Assembly (NCBI RefSeq): GCF_022581195.2 | Contig: NC_061479.1 | Location: 2,604,001-2,668,000 of the forward strand | Reading direction: 5' to 3' | From: Helicoverpa zea | Lineage: Eukaryota; Arthropoda; Insecta; Lepidoptera; Noctuidae | DNA length: 64,000 bases | In this document: piece by piece, positions 53,401 through 63,347 of the stretch | Numbering within the stretch: the first letter of the stretch is position 1 | How the letters are laid out: each line of letters opens with the position of its first letter | The notes under the pieces: model-generated | The model's database searches: none | Told to the model about the DNA's origin: nothing | The model's input: only the letters and a program-made list of their open reading frames with translations | Translations under genes and position numbers: made by a program

Positions 53401-56400
53401 CCTCCTAAGCCTATAAGCTGTTCTCAAGAGTGATCACGAACCGACTTGCGCGAAGACTCGACGAATTCCAACCACCGGAGCAAGCTGGGTTTCGGAGCGG
53501 ATACGGCACCATAGACCACATCCACACAGTGCGGCAGATTATACAGAAGACCGAAGAGTATATGTAATCAGCCCCTGTGTCTAGCATTTGTGGACTATGA
53601 GAAGGCCTTTGACTCGGTTGAAATCTGGTCTGTTCTGGAGTCCCTGCAGCGTTGTCAAGTAGATTGGCGATACATCCAAGTGATGAGATGTCTCTACGAA
53701 GCCGCTACAATGTCCGTCCAAGTACAGAATCAGCAAACAAGGCCCATACCGTTGCATCGAGGAGTGAGACAAGGGGATGTTATTTCCCCGAAACTGTTCA
53801 CTAATGCAATGGAGGATATGTTCAAGACGCTGAACTGGAAAGGACGCGGCATCAACATCAATGGCGAACACATCTCTCACTCAACGGCGGATCCAGGGGG
53901 TAGGTCACAAGGTCATGACCCCCCCCTGGGCCAGGTTCAAGACCTAAGAGGACCAATAATTGAAATGGTTAAACACGATGTTTAATATTTTTGTTATAAG
54001 TACTTATAAGATATTTTTTACTCCGAGTGAATAGGTAGATACCTACATAGTTACAGGTTGACTAGTTTTGCTGAAGAATTCGTGCTCGCAAAGCTCGCTC
54101 TCTATTCTTTATTTACTATTTATCCGTACCCAAAAGGAGGAAACGGGACCCTGTTACTAAGAATGCGCTGTCTGGGTCGTCTACATTACATGCTGTATCT
54201 CATGCAGGGCCGTCTTAACCTATGGTGCAGGGTGTGCGAATAACCTGGGCGCCTCGATATCTGGAAATTATGAAGAAATTACACCCGTTCGATAAGGAAG
54301 TTCCACATTGTATCATGATACTGACAAAAAAGTCGCCTTCGCTTTGTTGGATTGATTATTTTTAACTTTAACATCCTCAAACTAAGTGAAAAAATTCTAT
54401 ATCGCTACGCTCGCGAGTAAATGACTATGTCTGTGCTGTATTTCGGATTGTTTATTATTTTTATTGACGCACTGAATCAACGAACGCAATTGGCACTCGC
54501 TGTAATCATGGTTCCTTTTTATTTTTACGTAATTCCCAGTCTGATTTGTGAGTCTTCAAACAAATAATTTTAAAAAGTTCGCGCTCGCTGCGCTCGCGGC
54601 TACTTGTTGCTTTACAATGTACTTGATCACGTGCTTTTGTGTCGTAGGCTCAAAAAATTTCGCGCTCGCTTCGCTCGCGCAATATTATACAAGGTGTTGA
54701 TTTGCATTTGTGCCATACGTCAGGAGGAGGACATAAAATACGTATATAATCGATTGGAATTGCAGTAGGCGGGAAATATCTAATATGCACTGCTTTTTTT
54801 GTCATTGTAATGTCGTAATATTTCAGAAGTAATCCAATTTTATGAATAATCGCTGCGTATGCTTTGTGTGAGGGCGCAGCACGGTTTTAAGGCCAGTAAC
54901 ACACGCGCCAAGTTTAAATACGGCTAGATGACATTGACGGAATTCCGAAAAAAAAATAAAAAAAAACGTACCAATTTTTTTTTTGATTTGGGTTGAGAAT
55001 CCTTAGCATAATTACATCCTTGAATATGGCACGGATGCAAATCAACAGCTTGTATATACCTTGCCTTGATAACTTCATAAGTCAAATATAGCAAAAAAAT
55101 ATATTAATGGAGTCCTCAAAAACAAAACAGTTTGCGCTTCCGACTGTTTGTTACTTTACAGCACTTTTTAAAACTTATGAACTTTTTGTGTCCCAAAATT
55201 TAAAAATTTGCGCGCTAATTTTTACAATAACGTTGTCCTGTTTTTAGTTCTTATTTATATTCCTTGTAAAGTACTTCGATCAGTATGTACTACTCAACGT
55301 GTTTCAATAGATACATAGGTGGCGCTTGGGTGATGATTGCACCCAGGCGCTACATGAGCTAGAGACGGCCCTGATCTCATGAATCCTTACCAGTAAGTAA
55401 GACAATTGAAGTTTTCACAGAAAATGTTTTACTGTTGCTGCAATAAAAAACGTACGCACATTTTCTGCGTACCTACACAATACTTTTCAAACGTTTAGTC
55501 TTCAACCTGAAAAAATTCTCGCGCTTGCTATGATCTCGCTTTCTTGTATTTGTGCTGTATATTTGTTATACAGCAAGAAAGTGTTTTTATCTACTTTTAG
55601 TCCTCGAACTGAATAAAAATTTTCGCGCTCGCTTCGCTCGCGCTTTTTTCAATTTCCCATCTGTGATTATGTCCAAGAAATCGCGTTCGCTTAGCTCGGA
55701 CCATTTTCTACATAAAAACACTTTTTTAACCTTAGTCCTCGACCTGAACAAAAATTTTCGCGCTCGCTTCGCTCGCGCTTTTTTGTTTGGCACGTCTGTG
55801 TGGTATTAATACGAGAACTTGCGCTCACTCTGCTCAGGCCATTTTCTACATGAAAACACTTTTCTTAACATTCGTAAAAATTTCGAACTCGCTACGATCG
55901 CGCTTATTGTGTTTATACTACTACTTTTAATATTAAAAGAAACATACGCTACAATATAATACTTTTTGTGACTTGACCACGACTGTGTGACCCCCCCCTG
56001 GCGCCGAAGCTGGATCCGCCCTTGCTCTCACTTGCGATTTGCTGACGATATCGTCATCATGGCGGAAACGCTGCAGGACCTACAACAGATGCTGAACGAC
56101 CTGGCTGAATCTTCTCTACGCATCGGCCTACGGATGAACTTGGACAAAACCAAGGTCATGTTCAATGAACATGTTCTACCGGAACCGATTGCGATACACG
56201 GCGCCGTTCTCGAAGTTGTTCATGTTAACATACTTCCGACAAATTGTTAGTAGTTTAGAAGCTAGAGCTTATTTAAAATTATAATTATTGATAGAAGTTT
56301 TCAATTAAATAAATCCCATCTCTAGTAATGAGTTATACATCATTCAAAAAACGTTTTTAAATGCAACATTTCATATTAAAAAAACTTCGTCGAATTTCAA

Positions 56401-59400
56401 AAGCTGGAGCTTATATAAGATTATTTTATCGATAGGTGTTTTCAAGTTAATAAATCCCTCCTGTAGTAATGATACATATATCATTCGAAACGACTTTCTA
56501 AATGCAACATTTACTATTAACATACTTCACACCAATTGTCAGTACTTTATACCAAATCTTAAAATATATCTATATTTTCCGGACGGTGGACACTCCATAT
56601 GCAGCATGATCTTTGTCGGACAAGCTTACCACAATATTGAAAGTAACTTTATTAAACATATTTCAAAATATGAAACTTGTATGTACGAAGAGCCACAGTG
56701 ACGTCATATCTACATTTTCCGGACGGTGGACTCTTGATATGCAGCATAATCTTTGTCGGACAAGCTTACCACAATTTTCTAGTTAACTTTATTAAACAAA
56801 TCTCAAAAAATGAAACTTGTATGTACGAAGAGTCGTAGTGACGTCATACCGACATTTTCAGGATGGTGGACAATCCAAACGCAGCACGATCTTTATCGGA
56901 CAAGTTGACCACCATTTTTAACCGACTTCCCAAAAAGGAGGAGGTTATCAATTCGGCCGGTATTTTTTTTTTTTTTTTTTTTTCTATGTATGTACATCGA
57001 TTACTCCGAGGTTTATAGACCGATTTACGTGATTCTTTTTTTGTTCGACTCGGAATAGCTGCCAGTTGGTCCCATAGTCATCAGGTCAGGATCTGATGAT
57101 GGAAACCCTGAGAAATCGAGGGCAACCTTCGAAAGTTGTAGGCATACATAGGGTAAAAACTTGACACTCAGGTGTACGCCTAAAAGCACTATTCAACAGT
57201 GAAGATTTGGAGCTGATCTGATGATGGAAACCAGAGAGGGTCGAGGGAACTCGACAACTGAATATGTAAACTACCTCGTGTTTGGGCTTAAATTATTTGT
57301 ATTGACAAGACCTTTGCAACAGTGAAGGTTTGGAGCTGACCTGATGATGGAGACCAGAGAAAGTCGAGGGAACTCAACAACTGAATATGTAAAATACCTC
57401 GTATTTGGACTTATATTCTTTGTATTGATGAGAACTTCCCACTTGTATGGATAGTGACAACTATTCGTATCACTGAAAAGCTTTAAATAAAAAACTTTTT
57501 TACAAAAAAATTAAACCGACTTCCCAAGACACTAAAAAGCAAAAAAAAAAACTATTTTTAGGTGCATCGGCCTAGAAGTCGGTGGCAAAATTAACTTAGT
57601 AACATCCATAAGACACCGACTTCTAGGCCGATGCACCTAAAAATAGTTTTTTTTTTTTGCTTTTTAGTGTCTTGGGAAGTCGGTTTAATTTTTTTGTAAA
57701 AAAGTTTTTTTCTAGTTAACTTTATTAAACGAATCTCAAAAAATGAAACTTGTATGTACGAAGAGTCATAGTGACGTCATATCGACAATTCTAGGAGTCA
57801 AGCATTAAAAAACGCAGCGGCACCAAAATTTGCGCATTCGAAAAGTTTGTCGGACTCATCGTAAGGAAGGCACTCACAAAGTCTTAAATGTATATGTATC
57901 AAAAAAAAAAATTGTTCGCCGGCCTGGGGACTACAACACAAGCTAAAATTTACTTAATATCCTAAACTTTAAAAATAAGGCGATTATCGTCTGGTAAGTT
58001 ATCTTAAAAATATTCATAAAAAAAAGTCATGGTGGCGTAGTGGGTAAAGAACCAATCTCTCAAGTACCAGTGCAGGCAAGTAGCAAACTATTCTAAGATT
58101 GTATGTACTTTCCAAGTATATCTTGGACACCAATGACTGTGTTTCGGAGGGCATGTTAAAATGTAGGTCCCGACTGTCATTGAACACCTGTGGCACTCGT
58201 TACGGGTATTCAGAAGCCAATAAGTCTGACAGCAATGAAACCAAGTTCTATATGGTTGCCGGGGTAAACGGGTTAAGGGGGTCAGACAGACAGTCGCTCC
58301 TTGTAAAACACTGGCACTCAGCTGCATCAGGTTAGACTGGAAGCCGACCCCAACATAGTTGGGAAAAGGCTCGAGAGATGATGATGAGTTTGGTAAGTTA
58401 TCGACGCCACGGTGTTGAAAATTAAGATTTGTTCAGCCACTTTCATAAATGTATAAAAAATAATGTGGTTTATCAGAAACCAATACTTACCAAGACAGTC
58501 ATCACTTAGTGTTATTTCAACTAAGCAGGGTTTATTGTATGTACAAGTTCTAACTGAAAATAAATAATAATTAATTATTTATTGTTTAATTTATTACTAT
58601 GTATTCTAATTATTTTATTTTAATAATCCTTGTGCAACAATGGCGTCCTAACCGATTATCGGCCACGCGCTATTCTCTTATAAGGAGATCAGCCAGCTGC
58701 GCAGGACATATTATAGAGCACGCACATTTGCTTGGACACAGGTGTACTCGCTATTCCTTCACTCTCCGGAAAGAGATCAGACGGAAGACCGACATTAAAG
58801 TGCTCTCCGATGCACAGGTGAATCAATCACCAACTTCCGGGCTCTGGGCTGCTTTGTGAAAGTTTCTAAAATTCACAAAGTGATTTCAGCCCGACCCGGG
58901 AATTGAACCCGAGACCACCTACGAGAGTCCTTAAATATATATATATATATATATATCCTTACTGTTACTGTTACAGCCTTTTTATCATCCCACTGCTGGG
59001 CACAGGCCTCCTCTCACACGGAGAAGGATTGAGCATTAATCACCACGCTTGTTCAATGCGGGTTGGTGATTTCAGATTATATAGTCCAGGTTCCCTCAAG
59101 ATGTTTTCCTTCACCTTTTTATCAGCCATTGGTGTCTAAGATATACTTAGAAAGTACATACAAACTTAGAAAAGTTGCATTGGTACTTGCCTCACCTGGA
59201 ATCGAACCCACGCCCTCATACTCGAGAGATTGGTTCTTTACCCACTAGGCCACCACGACTTCACTGTCCCCCGAAGGCATGCCCTGAAGACGTGATGCGG
59301 AGGAGTACTTCGACGCCTAACCCTCAGCTGGGTTTTGGTTTTGTTTTGTTATTTTCTATTCCCTTTTTAATTTTTATTCTTGATTGTACGTAATAAGTTT

Positions 59401-62400
59401 GTAAATATAGTATTAGACGTAGAATAGTAAGTTAGTATATAACTGTATTACAATAACGTATGTAATTATGTCGATAACAAAAATAGCTTTCACGTCGCAG
59501 AATTGAATAAAATAAGTTTATCCTTAAATATATATACAACATGTAACTTAATTAACGCACATCCTGAAATTAGTTTGTTCAGAATCGTTTACTGAATCGA
59601 TTTAAATCATTTTTAATATAGGCAATTTTTATCCCAAAAATAATTAAAACTACGGAAATTATTGTCATATTAACCCTGTACAGTCAAAACAAATTCAAAT
59701 AGACCGTAACTCAAAGTAATAAGACTTCGTGTATTGTCGGCTTTTTCCGTAGTTTCGTTATGTTGTGTCGAGTCGAGCGGCGCGCGGCGCGAAATTTGCG
59801 TGCGTAGTAGTACGTATGACCAAAAAGTTCTCCAAGAATTGGTATAACTAATTTAGTAAATAACAATGCATATACATGTTAAATTAAAAATTCAGTGTAT
59901 GTATTATGATTATAACATAATATTCTAATTAGGGTATTTGAGGGTTTGCGTTAATTACGTTACATGTTGTATATAAATGTGTATATAAATATACACCACT
60001 GGTAACAAAAATCTATTACTTACGTCCACATTCCATATGACATTTTTTTCCTTTAGTTCTGGTTCCATCAAATAATCGCCAAGTACAATACTTTTTTTTA
60101 CCAATCTTCAAAAAGATGTCTATTTTCGTTTTTTTGGTTTTCAGTTTACCTTTGATACTATATGTTTCTACAAGAAGAATATCCTTTGAGAATGTATCTT
60201 CGTCATCATCTGTAATTATTTAAAAATATACCTAGTTATATCTGTAATTATTTAAAATAAACTTATCCCTACTATATGAATATATTATATCAATATTGTA
60301 AATGTGAAAGTAACTCTGTCTGTCTGTTTGTTACGCTTTCACGTCTAAACCACTGAACTGATTTTAATAAAATTTGGTTCAGAGATAGAGTTGACCTTGA
60401 GAAAGAATATAGGATTGTTTTAATCCCAGACTTTTGAAGAGTTCTCTTGGAAACGATAACCGATATGTGTTGATAAAAAGTAGCCTATGTGATAATCCAG
60501 GGGCCCGATTCTCCTAAGTTAATGATGTCAAAATCGAATAGTAATCGAATCGCAATACGATCGTAATAGCAGTTTTAAGCATATCGGGCATTCTGCTACT
60601 AATAAAAGACCAATCGTATTCGATTGACATTTGATTGGTGTGCGATTGGTATGCTATTTTGGTAATTTTGGTCTATACGGTAGTTTGCCGTGCAATCATT
60701 TTGCAATCGTAAAACATTTGCAGACAAAATGATTCATTATTGAATGACAGAAAAGAATAAAAACGTTTATTTCAAAGAAAAAATAGCGGAATGCCACATA
60801 CGCTTCAATAGTAATCGAGTCGGGATTGGATCTCAGTCGAATCGAGTCGAACGTCAATCGAAGGTCGCTTAAGTAAAATTAGGAGAATCGGGCCCCAGGG
60901 TATCACCTATCTACATGCCAAATTTCGACCAAATCGGTAAAGGCATTTTTGCGCAAAAGAATAACAAACATTCATCTATACATTCTCACAATGTTTCACA
61001 TTTATAATATTCTTTTTTATTTCAAATTTAAAACATTGAATTATATTTACATGTACATATTTACATGACTTAAAAATAATCTTACTTATACATACAACTG
61101 AAAACAATTATAAAATGGCATAAAAAAAACTGCTCATCGCTGCCCACCGGGAGTGTACCCAAGAGGCAGCATTGCCACATTGGATGGGAATGCTTGATTT
61201 TTGACCAAAATAAAAACCAGCCTTTGGGTCACTTGAAGTGTCAGCAAGTCGCTTCTGCCAGATCTTTAAAAAGGCCCCACGGCCCGAGGGTTTCAACCCC
61301 AAACGGCTCAAAGGTATAGTTACCCACCTGGGTACTGATTAGGGAATGCAATCCCGACTCGAGGTTGCAAATTCGTGATCCCGCGGGATTAGAAATATCA
61401 ATCCCGCGGGATCCCGGGATTTTCGGGATCCCGTCTAATTAAAAAAAAAATTGAATTCAGATGACTGAAAAAAGCTAATAACTGCTTGTTTGTGATAGTG
61501 AGGTTAATTAAAATAACATACCTATTACTCGAAAGAAAATAAAAACCTTTATTCTTTAATCTTACCAACTAAATAATAATCAGGTTGTAAGGAAATTAAC
61601 GTAAGTAAATTAGGTAATCAAAACAATAAGCTTATTTCAAGAGAATTAGGAAAAAGAGTGATTTTGAAAATGACTCCTTAAAAAACAAATAGTTTCACAA
61701 CAATTTAGTGGTAGTGGGTATTAATAGTTTCATCTGCTAAACGGCATCTAATGTCCGTTGCAATGCACCCCGCTGCTGAGAATGCCCTCTCCGACTCAAC
61801 GCTGGTTGGCAACAGCGTGGCGAAGCAATTATATGCAAACTGCAAAAATCGCCCCCTTGTTCCTCCACAGTCAAACAAATCCATTTCTTTTTTAATGGTA
61901 GATTCTAATTTGTCTAAGCTCGTGGACGTAGATATACGTGTAAAAGGACTTGGTTGTGTGTGTGTTGCGTCGCTGACCACTGCCGCCCAATCCCGTCAAT
62001 CTCGAACGGGATCTCGTCATATGATGCGTCGGGATTGATCCCGAAAAATTACACGAGATCTCGCGAGATCGGGATCCCGCGGGATCGGGATTGCATTCCC
62101 TAGTACTGATACACCGTGACTTTTTAGTCGTCTTACAACGGCAGCCCACTTCATGTATCCAGTGACTAGTAAACGTTCATAAAAAAAAAATATATTTATG
62201 AGATTTGAATAATTTAAAAATTAATTCATTATTATGATGCATGACGTAGATTATAAGAACACCCTGTTGTGCGCGCTGCCCGAATCTTGTATCAATGGAG
62301 CGCGGCGCGTTGGGAAGGTACCTACTTTCTACCGTTTGATACGTAAACATTTTTTTCCAGTATTTTTCTTTGCACTTATTATCTTAATTAAGTAAGGCTA

Positions 62401-63347
62401 TAAAATTAATAATCGTGTCTAGTGGTATTTTATGTCGGATAGATTGAGTGGACCTTTGTAAGACGACTAAAAAGTCACGGTGTATTTGCGCCGTTTGAGG
62501 TTCGCTGCAGCTGCAGCACGATATTATATTAATAGGATAAATGATTGCCTGATAATATTAATTACCTGTGATGATTTTAAAATGCAGTGACACATTTCCG
62601 TTTAACTTCTGGAGCTCGTTGCGAATTTTCACAACCATATTTAATTGTTCAGTATCGTTATAATGAACTTTATAAGGGATGGATTGTACACTATCATCTG
62701 GCACTAAAAAAAGTTTTAGGTTAAGAAAATCCAACAGTAAATGGCTCCGCTTTTGCAGAAGCAGAGAACCTAAATGGTTAATAGTCAACAACGCCGGATT
62801 TAACTAGTGCGGGGCCTGTAGCAAATTCGGCCGAGGGTCCCTTAGTCGTCCTCAGATAAAAAAACCGGCCAAAAGCGTGTCGGGCCACGCTCAGTTTGGG
62901 TTCCGTAATTTTTCCGGTAATTATCCGACTCCATCAGAAAAAATCTTAACAGCTATAATTAGCCCAATGTACAGCGTTATCTATAGGGAAATTAAGTTAC
63001 TAATTTGCAAAAACTAAATGGGTTATGTACGTTGGGTTTTTGAAGGATTCAATTGCCCCTAACTAACAATTCCTTAACAATACCAATTTCTGAAAGAATA
63101 TTTAAGGAATACTACATAAATGTTTGTTCAATATGTATTCGTATCGAGATGTTTACCTTTGCTAAAGTTAATACTCAAATGAAGTAGGTATTAATAACAT
63201 TAAATCAAGCCATTAAAATACAGGATACTCACAATATTCCGTTTTATATATGTTAAAATGTTTATAAACTGTCGACATTTCTATTGTCATCACAAACCAA
63301 GACATTATGACCACAAAAGTGACGGTTTCATGGTTTTTGAACACCAT
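47357..63347 (-). CDS. Receptor 3: type I membrane protein, module A only, ITIM-like tail; TM exon split by an insertion
   Basis: Unrecognised gene, paralog of receptor 2. Minus-strand exons in coding order: 63233-63347, 62566-62703, 60024-60209, 58491-58553, TM exon 49956-49985 plus 48221-48502 (split by a 1453-bp insertion), 47357-47494. Without the insertion and one TATA the CDS is 948 nt, 315 aa, open throughout. Exon 1 codes a signal peptide (FVVIMSWFVMTIEMS). Exons 2-4 (residues 39-167) match module A of receptor 2 (DGTR near DGTS, TYNKPC near VYNKDC). A Thr/Ser/Asp-rich stalk precedes the span (about 231-252), then VRRYR. Tail: Y278 in VLYADL, Y299 in SPYAEI. No module B exons were found between 49986 and 58490. 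As assembled, the gene is disrupted unless the insertion is spliced around. Confidence 0.78.
47545..47690 (-). mobile_element. SINE family 2 fragment
   Basis: Minus strand carries GGGTTCGATTCCCGGGACGG and CTTTGTGTGCTTAGGAAACT. In the last intron of receptor 3. Confidence 0.6.
47926..48179. mobile_element. hAT-like MITE, 254 bp
   Basis: Ends TAGGGCTGCCATC and the inverse, flanked by the 8-bp duplication GTTACAAG (47918-47925, 48180-48187). Interior repeats GTCCGGGTTT. In the last intron of receptor 3, 40 bp from the TM exon donor. Confidence 0.9.
48221..48502 (-). CDS. Receptor 3 TM exon, distal part
   Basis: Codes the Thr/Ser/Asp-rich stalk from TSTDSFRETY on, the hydrophobic span ALAYGIGGFVVVCAALLVYV, CVRRYR, and a linker ending MELNTY, then a good donor (GTAAGT). 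The first 30 nt of this exon lie at 49956-49985 beyond the insertion. A CAG at 48489-48491 (ATCAACAG|AT) could act as a phase-1 acceptor and keep the frame. Confidence 0.85.
48503..49955. mobile_element. Ginger-like TIR element, 1453 bp, in receptor 3 exon
   Basis: Ends TGTTACCGTAAGATTACAAA and, inverted, TGTCACCGTAAGATTACAAA, with inverted repeats of about 200 bp on each side. TATA flanks both ends (48499-48502, 49956-49959). Removing the element and one TATA restores the reading frame, which supports a 4-bp duplication. TGT...ACA ends with 4-bp duplications are known for Ginger-type cut-and-paste elements. No transposase. A GC-rich block (49255-49460) stands out inside. Confidence 0.85.
49986..50240. 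other. Receptor 3 intron 4, near end
   Basis: A piece of a dispersed repeat (GCACGGCAGTGCCCC ... GAAGCGTTTCGCGGCTATTT, about 50090-50190). No exon seen. Confidence 0.4.
51370..51940 (-). pseudogene. RTE reverse transcriptase, C-terminal end
   Basis: Minus-strand reading VYLEQTLQLGRNNFEDEVNR, GWAAFGKLRRVL, then after a frameshift MLGISLRDRIRNEVIRQRTK, LKWQWAGHISRR, GRPQARWSDDL and AYVQQWTAIG. RTE C-terminus, damaged. Confidence 0.85.
51945..53985 (+). pseudogene. RTE endonuclease and reverse transcriptase, inverted part
   Basis: Endonuclease pieces: GGVGFLVNKSLADNV, VVQVYAPTS, VVMGDF, then in the next frame NEIDFIMTNKK and FNTGSDHRLVRG. Reverse transcriptase: KNGKAPGEDGITTELLKAGG, KKGDKTQLKNYRPISLLS (52376-53416), a frameshift, then AGFRSGYGT, FVDYEKAFDSVE (motif A), HRGVRQGDVISPKLF (motif B), cut at HISHS by the hAT. 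Continues at 56033. At least three frame breaks plus the insertion. Confidence 0.85.
53882..56024. mobile_element. Non-autonomous hAT element, 2143 bp, with repeated palindromic words
   Basis: Ends CAACGGCGGATCCAG and, inverted, CAAGGGCGGATCCAG. The 8-bp duplication CTCTCACT is at 53874-53881 and 56025-56032. Excision restores the RTE frame (GEHISH|LRFADD). About nine variants of the near-palindrome CGCGCTCGCTTCGCTCGCGC occur (for example 54579, 54661, 55624, 55759). No transposase. Confidence 0.88.
56033..56220 (+). pseudogene. RTE catalytic FADD segment
   Basis: LRFADDIVIMAETLQDLQQM, then RMNLDKTKVMFNEH and HGAVLEVV. This is motif C of the RTE whose motifs A and B lie before the hAT insertion. 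Ends at the target duplication. Confidence 0.85.
56930..57712. repeat. ACCGACTTCCCAAAAAGGAG repeat with a large hairpin
   Basis: Begins AACCGACTTCCCAAAAAGGA, contains a long T run, two TGATGATGGA blocks and an inverted repeat with arms 57488-57583 and 57613-57710 (AGGTGCATCGGCCTAGAAGT and inverse). Inserted in the right arm of the long-TIR element; the arm resumes at 57711. Confidence 0.65.
58026..58388 (+). mobile_element. SINE family 1, near full length
   Basis: GTCATGGTGGCGTAGTGGGT start, GATGATGATGA end. Internal SINE words conserved. In receptor 3 intron 4, 100 bp before exon 4. Confidence 0.85.
58638..58915 (-). mobile_element. SINE family 2, near full length
   Basis: Minus strand carries GGGTTCAATTCCCGGGTCGG, CACTTTGTGAATTTTAGAAA, and a 3' part matching 30520-30727 (GCATCGGAGAGCACTTTAAT, CCGATAATCGG). 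In receptor 3 intron 3; an (AT)n run follows at 58935. Confidence 0.7.
59129..59261 (-). mobile_element. SINE family 1 head fragment
   Basis: Minus strand GTCGTGGTGGCCTAGTGGGT through CTTAGACACCAAT. 3' half missing. Confidence 0.75.
59529..59972. mobile_element. MITE, ACAACATGTAACTTAATTAA family
   Basis: Second copy of the 45768-46455 element, without the SINE. Inverted ends intact. In receptor 3 intron 3. Confidence 0.75.
60501..60896. mobile_element. MITE, GGGCCCGATTCTCC family
   Basis: Inverted ends GGGCCCGATTCTCCTAA and AGGAGAATCGGGCCC. Opposite orientation to 15900-16296 and close in sequence. Sits inside a Helitron-like repeat that starts near 60275. Confidence 0.85.
61085..61265 (-). 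pseudogene. QRGNAAS-family LINE-type fragment
   Basis: Same terminal pattern, degraded (FYFGQKSSIPIQCGNAAS, with gaps). In receptor 3 intron 2. Confidence 0.45.
61340..62102. mobile_element. hAT remnant with part of its transposase
   Basis: Ends TAGGGAATGCAATCCCGA and, inverted, TAGGGAATGCAATCCCGAT. The 8-bp duplication GTACTGAT is at 61332-61339 and 62103-62110. Repeated GGGATCCCG words near both ends could be transposase sites. 763 bp: an internal deletion derivative. In receptor 3 intron 2. Confidence 0.92.
61705..61980 (-). pseudogene. hAT transposase C-terminal dimerisation segment
   Basis: Reads LLPTSVESERAFSAAG, then RCRLADETINTHYH and a stop. This is the conserved hAT C-terminal dimerisation region of BED-type transposases. 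The catalytic core and BED finger are absent. Confidence 0.88.
62112..62482. mobile_element. TIR element with CACCGTGACTTTTTAGTCGT ends
   Basis: 26-bp perfect inverted ends beginning CACCGTGACTTTTTAGTCGT, flanked by TA. 371 bp, non-coding. In receptor 3 intron 2; directly abuts the hAT target duplication. Confidence 0.8.
63233..63347 (-). CDS. Receptor 3 exon 1: signal peptide
   Basis: ATG at 63345-63347. MVFKNHETVTFVVIMSWFVM then TIEMS, a plausible signal peptide with hydrophobic core FVVIMSWFVM. A second in-frame ATG (residue 15) is possible. Ends in phase 1 at GTGAGT. Exon 2 supplies TG to make Leu. Confidence 0.78.

Larger units (their letters stand above)
51359..56220. mobile_element. 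RTE LINE inserted with 5' inversion (twin priming), later hit by a hAT
   Basis: The target duplication TTCATGTTAACAT is at 51346-51358 and 56219-56231. The 3' part (51359 to about 51940) lies on the minus strand and ends in CATCATCATC. The rest, from endonuclease to FADD, lies on the plus strand up to VLEVV. The two parts meet in the protein almost without loss (VLEVV at 56220, VYLEQTLQLGRNN at the inversion point), exactly as twin priming predicts. Confidence 0.85.
50241..57930. mobile_element. Long-TIR element with internal satellite, host of nested insertions
   Basis: Outer ends GTCCCCAGGCCGGCGAATAA and, inverted, GTCCCCAGGCCGGCGAACAA, with TA on each flank. The inverted ends are several hundred bp long (compare 50241-50580 with 56590-56935 and 57711-57930) and contain repeated TGACGTCATATCGACAT and TCCGACAA words. 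The interior has diverged ~120-140-bp tandem units in one orientation (50740-51345 and 56233-56560). Removing the inner RTE and other repeats leaves about 2 kb. No transposase seen. Confidence 0.6.

Noticed and set aside
49986..58490. Module B exons of receptor 3
   Set aside because: Searched the minus strand for CC-IYY-like and Cys/Trp exons with phase 1-1 borders; only transposon sequence was found, and exon 4 already joins the TM exon in phase.
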